DNA of 64,000 bases from Paenibacillus algicola (GCF_005577435.1 NZ_CP040396.1:1129501-1193500); one strand, 5' to 3'. Positions 1 through 9,029 are shown, counted from the first letter of the stretch. Numbers and translations: made by a program. Notes: generated by a model not told the origin, from the letters alone.

Positions 1-1
1 T

Positions 2-310
2 TACGACGTATCGGTTAATTACGGCAACTGGTGCTACAATGCGGCAGTAGGAAACGATACGCGGCCGTACCGGATTTTTAATGTCAGCAAGCAAGGGCGT
101 GATTATGATCCTGCTGGCGACTATGCCAAGCACTGGCTTCCGGAGCTTGCCGCCGTTCCTGGGGAACAGGTCTATGATGTGCCTGAATGGACGTGGTTTG
201 AGCAGCAGGAGTTTGGTCTGGAATTGGGGAAGGATTACCCGTTTCCTATTGTGGAGTGGATGCCCTCCGTTGAGGCATTTCGATCCCGGCTAAAACAGGC
301 TAAAGGATAA
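2..310 (+). CDS. DASH-type cryptochrome / photolyase, C-terminal end (5' truncated)
   Basis: The window opens inside this gene; about 102 C-terminal residues are visible. The reading YGNWCYNAAVGND, then RPYRIFNVSKQ, YDPAGDYAKHWLPEL and a Pro-rich tail matches the FAD-binding helical domain end of the cryptochrome/photolyase family. The NYGNW and DYDPxGDYxxxWLPEL signatures are typical of the DASH branch. The family binds FAD and usually a methenyltetrahydrofolate antenna and repairs UV-induced pyrimidine dimers (single-stranded DNA in DASH members). A strong hairpin terminator follows, so this ends its transcription unit. The N-terminal photolyase domain lies outside the window, so substrate class cannot be judged further. 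Confidence 0.85.
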   Translation, partial: YDVSVNYGNWCYNAAVGNDTRPYRIFNVSKQGRDYDPAGDYAKHWLPELAAVPGEQVYDVPEWTWFEQQEFGLELGKDYPFPIVEWMPSVEAFRSRLKQAKG

Positions 311-321
311 TGCAATGGAGG

Positions 322-348
322 AACCGTTCCGATTTCGGAACGGTTTTT
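322..348 (+). terminator. Rho-independent terminator after the cryptochrome gene
   Basis: An 11-bp perfect inverted repeat (AACCGTTCCGA / TCGGAACGGTT) with a very short loop runs straight into a T tract. It begins 12 bases after the cryptochrome stop. Confidence 0.9.
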
Positions 349-430
349 CTAGTTCTTTAGGAGGATGTCGTGTAGGAATGTCGAATTACCTAGATTAAAC
401 ATATATCCAAAACCATAGGAGATTCGAAGT

Positions 431-1384
431 ATGTCTGACAAACTTTATCGTTGGTTCAATATTATTTACGCGATTCAGGCAAGGCCTGGGATTACAGCTC
501 CGGAGCTGGCTCAAAAATGTGATGTCGATGTCCGCACCATTTACCGTGATCTTCGTTCTCTGGACACCCTCGCTCCCATCGTCAATGACGGTTATGGCAA
601 AGGCTATACCTTTGCCGGGGATTTCGCCATGTATCCTCTGAACTGGACGCCGCAGGAGGAGCTGGTGTTTACGATGCTTCCATCGATCCTGGATCACACC
701 CAGCTTCCGCCGGGCTTTGAGAGCGCCTATGACAAAATAATGGCTGCCCGGACCCGGGAGAAGCGGCGGAATCAGGACATTTTGAAGCATGTGACAGACA
801 TTATTCAGATGGGCTCCCCGGCCTACCGGGAGGACAGCCCCAACCACCTGCTCCCTGTGATTCAGGCCATACTGGCAGAGCAGACGTTAAGCGTGACCTA
901 CCATACGCAAAGCCGGAATGAGCTGACTGAGCGGGAGATTGATCCTTATTATCTGATTCCGCGGGATCAGCGGTTTTACCTCATTGGCTATTGCCATTTA
1001 GCAGGGCAGATCCGCACCTTCCGGCTCAGCCGGTTCCGTAAACTGGAGGTCACCGCGCGTTCTTTTGAAAAAGGAGACTTCAATCTGGCCAACTACATGA
1101 AGCACACCTGGTCCATTGAGCGCGGAACCGGGCAGATCACCTTCAAAGTCAAATTTTCGCGCGAGGTCGCCCGTTACATCAAGGAGGAAGAAATGTTCGT
1201 CCGGCCCAAAATGACAGACCTGCCGGATGGCAGCCTGCTGTTTGAGGTCACCCTGAACCACGACCGTGAATTCCTGAACTGGGTCAACCAATACGGCCCG
1301 GACGCCGAAATCCTGGAGCCCCGCAGCTACCGCAAGATGATGCAGGAGAAGCTGTCGCGCTGGCGTGGGCTGTATGGAGAGTGA
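431..1384 (+). CDS. WYL-domain transcriptional regulator (YafY/DeoR-like HTH)
   Basis: A 317-residue cytoplasmic DNA-binding protein. Residues 1-60 form a winged helix-turn-helix (PELAQKCDVDVRTIYRDLRSL), the usual HTH_11 domain of this family. Residues about 140-220 are a WYL domain with the core YYLIPRDQRFYLIGYC, in which the name-giving tripeptide reads FYL. The last 75 residues fit the WCX extension (final RKMMQEKLSRWRGLY). WYL regulators sense a small ligand or nucleic acid and are often repressors. The ATG follows an AGGAG-type site. It stands alone between the terminator upstream and a histidine kinase gene 150 bp downstream, so its target is not evident. Confidence 0.85.
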   Translation: MSDKLYRWFNIIYAIQARPGITAPELAQKCDVDVRTIYRDLRSLDTLAPIVNDGYGKGYTFAGDFAMYPLNWTPQEELVFTMLPSILDHTQLPPGFESAYDKIMAARTREKRRNQDILKHVTDIIQMGSPAYREDSPNHLLPVIQAILAEQTLSVTYHTQSRNELTEREIDPYYLIPRDQRFYLIGYCHLAGQIRTFRLSRFRKLEVTARSFEKGDFNLANYMKHTWSIERGTGQITFKVKFSREVARYIKEEEMFVRPKMTDLPDGSLLFEVTLNHDREFLNWVNQYGPDAEILEPRSYRKMMQEKLSRWRGLYGE

Positions 1385-1536
1385 GGGGAATCTCCAAGCC
1401 TAACCCAACCAAAAATTGTAATTCTCAATACAGCTCTTTGTTCCTTCCTGATGCGCGTAATAGAGTTTTGTACTATAATGATAGCTGGTGCACTAATTCA
1501 ACTCATAATTTATAATCCAGGAGGAGCGGTGTTCCG

Positions 1537-2757
1537 ATGTTGAAAACTGACTATATCGATGTGTTGTCAGTTATTTCGCACAAATTGTATGATTCCGCTG
1601 CTAAGGTGATGGTGACGGCAAGCCGGACTATTCCGGCAAACACGTTCTGTATCGCCAAACTGGATAAAGTTTCCACACAGGTGCTAAAGGCGTATAATCG
1701 GGACAAGCTGATTTTGAATGAGGGGCTCGTGGTAGAAAACGCGGAGTCGTACTGCGCTCTCGTGACAGAGCATACCCAAGGACCATTAGTGATCGACAAT
1801 AATCTAACGCATCCCTTAACCAAAGACATGGCAGCAACTCAATTTGTGGGCGGGTGCTCTTTCGTCGGTGTTCCCATACGTTCAGAGACTGGGGCATTTT
1901 ATGGTTCTCTTTGTTCCTTCGATCACGAGTTTTATCGCTTCGGCGAGAGGGATGTTGAGCTGCTTCTTTCATTATCTGATTTTTATACGGGATTGTTAGA
2001 AATGGAACAAACGCTTGGGCTGCTTCGGGAAAAAGAAGTATTGGCCGAGCGATTGGTGGAAGAACGCAAGGATTTATTGGCTGTGCTGAGCCACGAAATT
2101 CGCTCGCCTATGAATGGTATTATCGGGATCGCGGATCTGCTGCATCATACGAATCTGTCGGATGAGCAAAGTATGTATGTGAATCTGATGGAGAAGAACG
2201 GACAAGGTCTGCTGGATATGATGGATCAGATTATGGAATATTCACGGCTGGAATCGGGGTCGCCGAAACAGGACCAAACCCCGTTTAGTATCAGGGATGT
2301 TCTCGACCGGGTGCTGCAGGAGTACACGCCTGCAGCAAAAGAAAAGGGCGTCCTGCTTCAATCTCAGTTTGAGGCTGAAGAAGAGCGGGCATTGCTAGGG
2401 GATGTAGGGAAAGTCACTACAATTGTGCACGGTCTTGTTGACAACGCCGTTAAATTCACCGATCGAGGTCAAGTCACATTAATTGCTCGGATGGAGACGA
2501 ACCCCGAGGGGGCGTCGGTTGTGGATTTAGAAATTCACGATACAGGCTGCGGCATTCCGGTGGAGCAGCACGAGCGACTGTTCCAAGCATTTTCTCCTAT
2601 TCGTGATGCTAAGGTTCCGGGTAAGCCGGTCGGAGTGGGACTTGGCCTTTCGATGTGCAGACAGCTGGCAGAGGCTATCCATGCCCGTGTTTGGCTAGAA
2701 GAAACAAATGAAGAGGGAAGCTGCTTTATTTTTCAGTTTGAGTGCCCTGCGATTTAA
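1537..2757 (+). CDS. GAF-domain sensor histidine kinase, soluble, orphan
   Basis: A 406-residue kinase with no membrane segment. Residues about 10-155 read as a GAF sensory domain (GGCSFVGVPIRSETGAFYGSLCSFD). A short coiled linker follows, then the HisKA dimerisation box with the phospho-acceptor His186 in LSHEIRSPMNGIIGIADLL, and a HATPase domain with N box (HGLVDNAVKFTDRG), G1 (DTGCGIP) and G2 (VGLGLSMCRQL). GAF kinases sense cytosolic ligands or redox/light cues. The start is set by a strong AGGAGG site. No response regulator lies next to it; the downstream HEAT-repeat gene begins 33 bp later and may be cotranscribed. The partner regulator must be elsewhere. Confidence 0.9.
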   Translation: MLKTDYIDVLSVISHKLYDSAAKVMVTASRTIPANTFCIAKLDKVSTQVLKAYNRDKLILNEGLVVENAESYCALVTEHTQGPLVIDNNLTHPLTKDMAATQFVGGCSFVGVPIRSETGAFYGSLCSFDHEFYRFGERDVELLLSLSDFYTGLLEMEQTLGLLREKEVLAERLVEERKDLLAVLSHEIRSPMNGIIGIADLLHHTNLSDEQSMYVNLMEKNGQGLLDMMDQIMEYSRLESGSPKQDQTPFSIRDVLDRVLQEYTPAAKEKGVLLQSQFEAEEERALLGDVGKVTTIVHGLVDNAVKFTDRGQVTLIARMETNPEGASVVDLEIHDTGCGIPVEQHERLFQAFSPIRDAKVPGKPVGVGLGLSMCRQLAEAIHARVWLEETNEEGSCFIFQFECPAI

Positions 2758-2790
2758 CATCAACAGAAGACCCATGAAAGGAAGATCACA

Positions 2791-3237
2791 TTGACAATAG
2801 AACCACAAGAGAACGCCCTGCAGCCGGAGGACCGGTACAAGAAGCTCAAGGCGGATGCGAACCGGATGGCGGACTGGCGTACGCGGGTAAAGGCGATTGA
2901 GGAATTAGGTGCACTCGATCACCCGCATGCGGTGGACGTTCTGATGCACCGCATGCAGCAGGACCCGGTATACCGGGTTCAGGTCGCTGCCTATGAGCAG
3001 CTGAAAGGCCTGGGCGAAGAGGTTCACAAGCCGAAGCCCAGTCCGGAAGAGCCGGTCAAAGGCTTGACCAAGATGCTCGTCCGCATTAAGAAGAGCCTGC
3101 CCAAGGATCACACCTACGAGCAGTTCAAGGACAAGCTGAACAAGATGAGAGCAGATGTCTATGACATCTATGAAGGTGAAAAAGGCGACGGCTTCGATGC
3201 CTGGCTGGAAGCCAAGTGGAGCGATTTGCGCATCTGA
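2791..3237 (+). CDS. HEAT-repeat domain protein
   Basis: A 148-residue soluble protein read from a TTG start at 2791, supported by GAAAGGAAG 8-15 bases upstream. Residues about 25-75 form a HEAT/PBS-lyase-like helical repeat (RVKAIEELGALDHPHAVDVL, then a second helix pair). The C-terminal half is a charged helical region ending WLEAKWSDLRI. HEAT repeats mediate protein contacts; no catalytic motif is seen, so the role is unknown. It follows the histidine kinase by 33 bp and ends at a good terminator, so the two may form an operon. Confidence 0.75.
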   Translation: MTIEPQENALQPEDRYKKLKADANRMADWRTRVKAIEELGALDHPHAVDVLMHRMQQDPVYRVQVAAYEQLKGLGEEVHKPKPSPEEPVKGLTKMLVRIKKSLPKDHTYEQFKDKLNKMRADVYDIYEGEKGDGFDAWLEAKWSDLRI

Positions 3238-3263
3238 GGATAGGCCAAACCATATTTGTTTTC

Positions 3264-3300
3264 AGCGGCACTCCACCTGGAGTGCCGCTATTCATTTTTT
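3264..3300 (+). terminator. Rho-independent terminator after the HEAT-repeat gene
   Basis: An 11-bp perfect stem (AGCGGCACTCC / GGAGTGCCGCT) with a 4-base loop, followed by ATTCATTTTTT. Confidence 0.9.
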
Positions 3301-3347
3301 GTAGGCAAAATAATCACATTTTTACAAGAAAGCGTTCACAATTACCG

Positions 3348-3390
3348 TTGACACTACAGGGATATTCGAATAATATACATTGTATACAAT
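3348..3390 (+). promoter_or_regulatory. Operon promoter with GntR-type operator
   Basis: TTGACA (3348-3353) and TAATAT (3371-3376) are separated by exactly 17 bp, a near-consensus SigA promoter. The perfect 12-bp palindrome ATTGTATACAAT (3379-3390) sits directly behind the -10, where a bound repressor would block initiation. Its TTGTATACAA core is the known operator type of FCD-class GntR regulators, such as the B. subtilis GntR site. A GntR/FCD gene lies in the same operon at 10161. Confidence 0.75.
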
Positions 3391-3454
3391 GAGTACTGAG
3401 TTAATTTCATAGCTTTTCTGACCTGAAATATTCGATGGGAGGGAATTGAAAAAA

Positions 3455-4480
3455 GTGAAAAGACAAACGAAAGTCTCGATTCAAGGAAGTGCCTGGCTAA
3501 TTAATGGAGTCCCGACTTACGAGGGGAGAACATGGAAACATATTTCTATTGAAGGGCTGCTTATGAACAGCAGAATGGTTCAAGCAGTATTTGATGACCG
3601 CAATCCGGAAACAGCTGGAAGGTGGCGATACCCGGATACAGAAGTGTGGGACTGTGAACGCAACACGAATGAATTCCTGGATAACATGCAATCCTGGAGA
3701 GAGCATGGGGTCCTGGCTCTCACAATAAATCTGCAGGGAGGAAGTCCGGAAGGATACTCCCGTTTACAGCCATGGATCAATTCGGCATTCCATCCGGATG
3801 GAACTCTGGACGAAGCCTATATGAATCGGCTGGAGAGAATTCTGGATCGAGCGGACGAACTCGGTATGGTCATTATTCTCGGTTACTTTTATTTTGGTCA
3901 GGATCTTGTTCTGGCTAGCGAGTACGCTGTAAAACAGGCTGTTGTAAACGCTACCATGTGGGTCCATCAAAAGGGCTACACCAACGTGGTCATTGAAATC
4001 GCAAATGAATGTGACATCCTTTACCGTCATCCCATTATTTTAATGCCTCGAATACATGAACTCATTGAGCTGGCTAGACTCGTATCCCAATCACAATCAC
4101 CGGGGGCTCCGCTGTTAATTGGTGCCAGCTGTTCAGGAGGCACCGTGCCTGCGAACCATTTGTTAGAGGTAAGTGACTTTGTCCTGCTTCATGGCAATTC
4201 CTGCAGCATGGAATGGATTTCTCGACAAATCGACTTGACACGCTCTCAAACGGGGTACAGAGGGCAGCCCATTGTAAACAACGAAGACGATCATTTTGAC
4301 TTTGATCAAGACAGAAATCACTTGCTTATTTCCATCGAGCGTTCAGTTTCCTGGGGATATTTTGATCCCGGGCAAAGTGACTATGAGGATGGCTATCAGT
4401 GCCCTCCGGTGAACTGGGGAATCAACACGGCGAGGAAGAAGCAGTTTTTTGAAAAGATTAAAGAGATTACAGGACATTGA
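3455..4480 (+). CDS. Cytoplasmic clan GH-A glycoside hydrolase (cellulase-like TIM barrel)
   Basis: About 341 residues, first gene of the acid-sugar operon. The fold reads as a GH5-like beta/alpha barrel. The sequence VVIEIANECD carries the Asn-Glu pair (Glu185) used as acid/base in clan GH-A. IVNNEDDH (Glu277) after a late strand is a candidate nucleophile. There is no signal peptide, so it should act inside the cell on imported glycosides. I prefer the GTG at 3455, 10 bases behind GGGAGGG. The TTG at 3446 is too close to that site to be used, although it would add three residues. The natural substrate cannot be read from sequence. The ABC importer downstream suggests an oligosaccharide or glycoside. 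Confidence 0.65.
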   Translation: MKRQTKVSIQGSAWLINGVPTYEGRTWKHISIEGLLMNSRMVQAVFDDRNPETAGRWRYPDTEVWDCERNTNEFLDNMQSWREHGVLALTINLQGGSPEGYSRLQPWINSAFHPDGTLDEAYMNRLERILDRADELGMVIILGYFYFGQDLVLASEYAVKQAVVNATMWVHQKGYTNVVIEIANECDILYRHPIILMPRIHELIELARLVSQSQSPGAPLLIGASCSGGTVPANHLLEVSDFVLLHGNSCSMEWISRQIDLTRSQTGYRGQPIVNNEDDHFDFDQDRNHLLISIERSVSWGYFDPGQSDYEDGYQCPPVNWGINTARKKQFFEKIKEITGH

Positions 4481-4618
4481 TGACTACTTCATCCGGAAGG
4501 AGGTGAGGGTCCGGGACACCAATCAGCTGTGCTCGACGTGAAATTCCATGCATCATGAAGCCGCCTAAAGTGAAAAGTCACTGGACTGTTCAAATTCTAA
4601 AAAGTTGGGGGTTAAACA

Positions 4619-6247
4619 ATGCAATCGAATGTTGTGAAACGGATCGTCCCAGGCTTGCTGGCATTATGCTTGGTCGTAACGGGGTGCGGAGCAGGATCGT
4701 CAGAGAAGGAAGCCGCTACTGTAGAGCCTGCTCAAAAGGTTGGCGACAAGTATGATCCGCCCATTACGATGACAACAGCAAGAGGGATTGATGCATCCTT
4801 GAAGTTCAAGGACGGGGAAACGATTGAAGATAATGTACATACCCGTTGGGCTAAGGATAAGCTTGGCATCAATCTGGAGTATATGTGGACAGTGCCATCT
4901 GAGCAAAATGGATTCGAAAACAAAATCCGTCTGTCACTTGCAGCAGGCAAACCGCTCCCTGATGTCATCACGGTTCCCAATCTCCTGCTCGCTGGCGAGT
5001 TAATGGATTCGGGCAAGCTCATGGACATCACAGAAGCTTTCGATAAGTATGCGTCACCACGATTAAAAGAAATCTATAACAAGCACCCGGAGCTGTGGCA
5101 GCTCGTGACCCGGGATGGTAAAAAGCTGGGACTCCCCTTAACAAGTGGTGGAGACGTAAATGATCCGGTTCTTTGGGTTCGCCAGGATTGGCTGGATGAG
5201 TTGGGCCTTGAGGCACCTTCCACCGTTGAGGACATGGAGAAAGTAATGAAAGCGTTTGTAGAAGCGAAGCCGGACGGTCACGAAACAATCGGATTATCCT
5301 TCTCTATGGATGGCGGCATTGAACAGGCTATGAGCTGGGTCTTTGGTGCATACGGGGACTATATGCCGCGAGCTTGGAACGAGTCTTCCGACGGTAGCCT
5401 GGTGTACGGCTCGATTCAGCCAAATGTGAAGGAAGGCCTTGCACTTCTACAGGACTGGTTCCGTAAAGGATATCTTGATAAAGAGGTTGCCTTGATGGAC
5501 TGGAACAAGTCTGCAGAGGCGTTTAACTCCGGCAAATCCGGTATGATTGTGGGTCAGTTCCATTCCCCGCTAGGCCGGTTTAATCTGGAGAAGATCGAAG
5601 GCGCTGAGATGAAGCCATACCTGTATCCGGCAGGGCCTGGTGATCGAAGAGCGCATTTAGGCTCCAATTTATACGCGAATATTGCCCTGTTTAACAAGGA
5701 TTTCAAGCATATTGATGCATTCTTCCATTACTACGACATGCTTCACGGCAATGTACTCGGCGACAAGTCCTCCGATTTTTATAATTGTTATTTTGAAGGC
5801 TATGAGTGTGTTGTAACGGATGGAAAGGCTGATCTAAAAAATGTTCCTGGGGGTACAATCCCGGCTCGCTTTTATTTGATTAACCAGCCAGAGATCCCAT
5901 TTGTGCAAAATGAAATCAGAAAGAAGCTCTTTGATGGCCAAGAGCCTCAAACAGGATATGAAATCCGTACAAAGGGTTTAGGTGAGTTATCTGTCGAAGC
6001 AGGAGCTCATGTATACGAATCCAGAGAATACCGGGTTGAGAACAAGTTCTTGTCGGCACCTACCAAAACCATGCTCTCCCGAAAAGCTCAGCTGGATAAA
6101 ATTGAGAACGAATATTTCACGAAAATCATTTATGGTGAGCTTTCTGTAGACGCTTTTGACCAGTTTGTGCAGGAATGGAAGAAGAACGGCGGAGACACGA
6201 TCACAGCAGAAGTGAACGAATGGTACAAGAGTGTAGCTGCGAAATAA
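4619..6247 (+). CDS. Extracellular sugar-binding lipoprotein of a CUT1-type ABC importer
   Basis: A 542-residue lipoprotein: basic N-terminus, hydrophobic stretch and lipobox VVTGC with the lipidated Cys23. The mature part is a family 1 solute-binding protein of the large LipO/YtcQ type common in Paenibacillus, with typical stretches such as GLPLTSGGDVNDPVLWVRQDWLD-like (split here around residue 170) and an aromatic-rich binding cleft. It captures the substrate outside the membrane and delivers it to the two permeases encoded next. The ATG follows TTGGGGG. No ATPase gene is present, so the shared MsmX-type ATPase is probably used. A strong hairpin directly after the stop probably keeps this transcript more abundant than the permease part. 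Confidence 0.9.
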   Translation: MQSNVVKRIVPGLLALCLVVTGCGAGSSEKEAATVEPAQKVGDKYDPPITMTTARGIDASLKFKDGETIEDNVHTRWAKDKLGINLEYMWTVPSEQNGFENKIRLSLAAGKPLPDVITVPNLLLAGELMDSGKLMDITEAFDKYASPRLKEIYNKHPELWQLVTRDGKKLGLPLTSGGDVNDPVLWVRQDWLDELGLEAPSTVEDMEKVMKAFVEAKPDGHETIGLSFSMDGGIEQAMSWVFGAYGDYMPRAWNESSDGSLVYGSIQPNVKEGLALLQDWFRKGYLDKEVALMDWNKSAEAFNSGKSGMIVGQFHSPLGRFNLEKIEGAEMKPYLYPAGPGDRRAHLGSNLYANIALFNKDFKHIDAFFHYYDMLHGNVLGDKSSDFYNCYFEGYECVVTDGKADLKNVPGGTIPARFYLINQPEIPFVQNEIRKKLFDGQEPQTGYEIRTKGLGELSVEAGAHVYESREYRVENKFLSAPTKTMLSRKAQLDKIENEYFTKIIYGELSVDAFDQFVQEWKKNGGDTITAEVNEWYKSVAAK

Positions 6248-6271
6248 ATGCCATGTAGCTGTCTGCGATCT

Positions 6272-6298
6272 ATGCGGCTGCACCTTATGCAGCCGCAT
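6272..6298 (+). other. Intra-operon hairpin after the binding-protein gene
   Basis: An 11-bp perfect inverted repeat (ATGCGGCTGCA / TGCAGCCGCAT) with a 5-base loop starts 24 bases after the stop. No T tract follows. It resembles 3' stabilising or attenuating hairpins found between binding-protein and permease genes. Confidence 0.7.
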
Positions 6299-6384
6299 AT
6301 CTCATTAAAGCAGTCGTGGTGCTGATTACAGCTAAAATCCTGGTTCATCGCTCATGGATGTAACCAGAAGCCGGGAGGTGTCCG

Positions 6385-7344
6385 ATGGAACCTGTAATTC
6401 ATGAAACAACCGTAAAGACGAAGACCTCAGCTCTTCGTGCTCCCAAGACACGGTGGAATTTTAGTAAAAACTGGCCGTTGCATATTCTTGTTCTGCCCGC
6501 TGTTATTTTGGGCCTCCTATTTCATTATGGTCCGCTGCCTGGAATGATCATGGCTTTTCAAGAGTATAAGCCCTGGCTGGGATTCGGAGGCTCAGAGTGG
6601 GTCGGGCTAGATAACTTTAAGAGAATTTTTGAGTTCTCGGAGACACGCAGGGTTATTTCAAACACCTTAGTGATCTCCTCCTTCAAAATTGTGTTTTCTC
6701 TCATCGTGCCGCTTGTATTTGCCCTGTTATTGAATGAAGTCAGAATAAGCAGTCTGAAGCGAACCATTCAAACGCTGGTTTACCTTCCTCATTTCCTGTC
6801 CTGGGTTATCTTAGGAGGAATTTTGATTGATATTCTCTCTGTAAAAGGAGGCATTGTCAATCAGGCTCTCGGATTCTTCGGGATCGGACCCGTCTTTTTT
6901 CTTGGCGATAATCAATGGTTTGTGTTTACTTTGATCACCAGTGACCTTTGGAAGGAATTCGGCTTCTCGGCCATTGTATTTCTGGCGGCTTTATCCGGAG
7001 TGAATCCAAGTCTGTATGAAGCCTCAGTTATTGACGGCGCGAATCGTTTGCAGCAGGTATGGTACATTACACTCCCTGCAATTATTCCCATTGTCATCGT
7101 TGTCGCAACGCTTTCACTGGGTCAAATATTGAATGCCGGCTTTGATCAGGTGTTTAACTTGTATAATCCGCTGGTCTATGAATCGGGTGATATCATTGAC
7201 ACTTACGTGTATCGTGTAGGTCTGCTGGGCGGACAATTCAGCTTTGCAACAGCTGTGGGCATGTTTAAGTCAGTCATTGGCTTTATCCTGATCATTACAG
7301 GCTATTATCTGGCTTATAGATTTGCCAATTATCGAATTTTTTAA
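6385..7344 (+). CDS. ABC sugar permease, LplB-like
   Basis: A 319-residue inner-membrane protein with six predicted transmembrane helices. The N-terminal PAVILGLLFHYGPLPGMIMA followed by FQEYKPWLGF is the signature of LplB-type permeases. The EAA loop that docks the ATPase reads YEASVIDGANRLQQVWYITL. It forms the translocation pore with the next gene. The start ATG has GGGAGGTGT at proper distance. It ends 12 bases before the next permease, consistent with translational coupling. Confidence 0.9.
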   Translation: MEPVIHETTVKTKTSALRAPKTRWNFSKNWPLHILVLPAVILGLLFHYGPLPGMIMAFQEYKPWLGFGGSEWVGLDNFKRIFEFSETRRVISNTLVISSFKIVFSLIVPLVFALLLNEVRISSLKRTIQTLVYLPHFLSWVILGGILIDILSVKGGIVNQALGFFGIGPVFFLGDNQWFVFTLITSDLWKEFGFSAIVFLAALSGVNPSLYEASVIDGANRLQQVWYITLPAIIPIVIVVATLSLGQILNAGFDQVFNLYNPLVYESGDIIDTYVYRVGLLGGQFSFATAVGMFKSVIGFILIITGYYLAYRFANYRIF

Positions 7345-7356
7345 GGGGGAGAATCT

Positions 7357-8235
7357 GTGCATATTGAAAGTAAAGCTTATCAGATGTTTAAGTGGTTCAA
7401 TCATGGATTCCTGCTTCTCTTGTCAATCCTCTGCATTCTCCCTTTAATTCATTTGCTTGCAATCTCATTTAGTGGTGCGGCGGCAGCAGATGCCAATCTC
7501 ATCATGCTGCTTCCGGTAGATTTCACACTGGAGCCATGGATTAAAATGATCAATAATCCCCGATTTGGGTATGCGCTTTATTACGGATTCGAGCGAACTG
7601 TTTTGGGGACAGTCATTACGATGATTGTGCTGGCCATGGCGGCGTATCCCTTGTCCAAGGATGCCAGGGAATTTAAAGGCAGAACCTTCTACATGTACTT
7701 TTTTGTAGGGATGATGCTGCTGCAGGCTGGATTAATTCCGCAGTATATTCTGATCAGTAAGCTTGGTTTGATGAACACAGTCTGGGCGTTGATCCTTACG
7801 GGCATTATCAATGTGTTTCACTTGATTCTGCTGATTAACTTTTTTCGGACGGGAATCCCTAAAGACCTGGAGGAAGCTGCGTTCATAGACGGTGCAGGAC
7901 ATTTCAGAGCCATGTGGAGTATCTATCTGCCTATCTCTAAGCCCGCGATTGCAACGATTGCATTATTCACCATGGTGTCCCAATGGAACTCCTGGTTTGA
8001 TGGACTAATTTACATTACGGATATGAATAAATTTCCTTTATCCACTTACCTGCAGACGATGATTGTGAACCCGCAGCTGGATATGATTCAGGATGTTGAG
8101 GCTCTTGAAGAGCTGTCAGACCGCACCGCAAAAGCGGCTCAAATCTTTATTTCCATGCTGCCTATTATTTTGGTATATCCTTTTCTTCAAAAATATTTTG
8201 TGAAGGGGATCGTGCTTGGTTCTGTGAAGGAGTAG
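7357..8235 (+). CDS. ABC sugar permease, YtcP-like (MalG type)
   Basis: A 292-residue membrane protein starting at GTG 7357, with AAGGGGGAG 5-13 bases upstream. About six membrane helices are visible. The EAA loop reads LEEAAFIDGAGHFRAMWSIY followed by LPISKPA, and the C-terminus LQKYFVKGIVLGSVKE is characteristic of YtcP/LplC permeases. It pairs with the LplB-like subunit encoded immediately upstream. Confidence 0.9.
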   Translation: MHIESKAYQMFKWFNHGFLLLLSILCILPLIHLLAISFSGAAAADANLIMLLPVDFTLEPWIKMINNPRFGYALYYGFERTVLGTVITMIVLAMAAYPLSKDAREFKGRTFYMYFFVGMMLLQAGLIPQYILISKLGLMNTVWALILTGIINVFHLILLINFFRTGIPKDLEEAAFIDGAGHFRAMWSIYLPISKPAIATIALFTMVSQWNSWFDGLIYITDMNKFPLSTYLQTMIVNPQLDMIQDVEALEELSDRTAKAAQIFISMLPIILVYPFLQKYFVKGIVLGSVKE

Positions 8236-8270
8236 ATTCTACAGCACTGATGAGAAAGAAGGCGGGGTTC

Positions 8271-9011
8271 ATGATGAAGTTGATTGATACTCACGTTCAT
8301 CTAGGAGTATCCAAGTTCTCGGGAGTGGCAACGACCGAAACCGATATTATTGACGCCATGAAGAAGTACAACGTAGAAACCAGCCTGGTCATGCCGCAGC
8401 CTACGCTGGAAGACATTGAGGAAGTACACCGAAGAATAGCCCGCTTCTCTGCGGCGTATCCCGGAAAAATATACGGCATGGCTGCGATTGATCCATGGCT
8501 GGATGAGGAGCGTTTTGATTCCCAGGCACAGGAATGCTTCGAGCAGCATCATTTTGTTGCGATCAAGCTGCACCCGATGGGCCATAATATTTCTCCGTTA
8601 TCCCCGCGGTGTGATCAAATCTATGCGGCGGCTCGCAAATATAAAGTGCCTGTTATTGTGCACACAGGGATCGGGAATCCATTTTCACTTCCCTCATTAA
8701 TGATCGAGCCTGCCCGCAGATTCCCGGATGTTCCGATCATTCTCGCGCATGCCGGCTTTGCAGTTTACACCGATGAGGCCGTCGTGGCCGCAAAAGCTTG
8801 TGAGAACATCTATCTTGAACCCTCCTGGTGTCCAACGTATACGATCAAGAAGATGGTAGATCACATTGGTGCAGAACGAATGATGCTGGGGTCCGATCAT
8901 ATTTCCAACCTGCCGATCGAGATCTTGAAGCTGCAGACCATCGGAATTACCGAGCAGCAAATGGAACAAATCTTGTATTCCACACCGAAACAGCTCTTTC
9001 ACATTTCATAA
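8271..9011 (+). CDS. Amidohydrolase-2 family metal hydrolase
   Basis: About 246 residues. The N-terminal IDTHVHLG supplies the HxH metal site. Further metal or catalytic residues are visible in AIKLHP, VHTG, ILAHAG and the late GSDHISNLP (Asp). This is the PF04909 barrel, whose members are lactonases, isomerases and decarboxylases acting on carboxylated sugars or aromatics. In an acid-sugar operon a lactonase role is plausible but inferred. I chose the ATG at 8271 (or 8274), preceded by AAGGCGGGG. The upstream ATG at 8250 has no ribosome binding site. Confidence 0.75.
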   Translation: MMKLIDTHVHLGVSKFSGVATTETDIIDAMKKYNVETSLVMPQPTLEDIEEVHRRIARFSAAYPGKIYGMAAIDPWLDEERFDSQAQECFEQHHFVAIKLHPMGHNISPLSPRCDQIYAAARKYKVPVIVHTGIGNPFSLPSLMIEPARRFPDVPIILAHAGFAVYTDEAVVAAKACENIYLEPSWCPTYTIKKMVDHIGAERMMLGSDHISNLPIEILKLQTIGITEQQMEQILYSTPKQLFHIS

Positions 9012-9029
9012 GATAAGGAGTCCTCCTAC

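Noticed and set aside
4496..4618. Strong GGAGGTGAGG site after the glycosidase gene as the start of a small gene
   Set aside because: No ATG, GTG or TTG at usable distance opens a frame longer than a few codons before the binding-protein gene.
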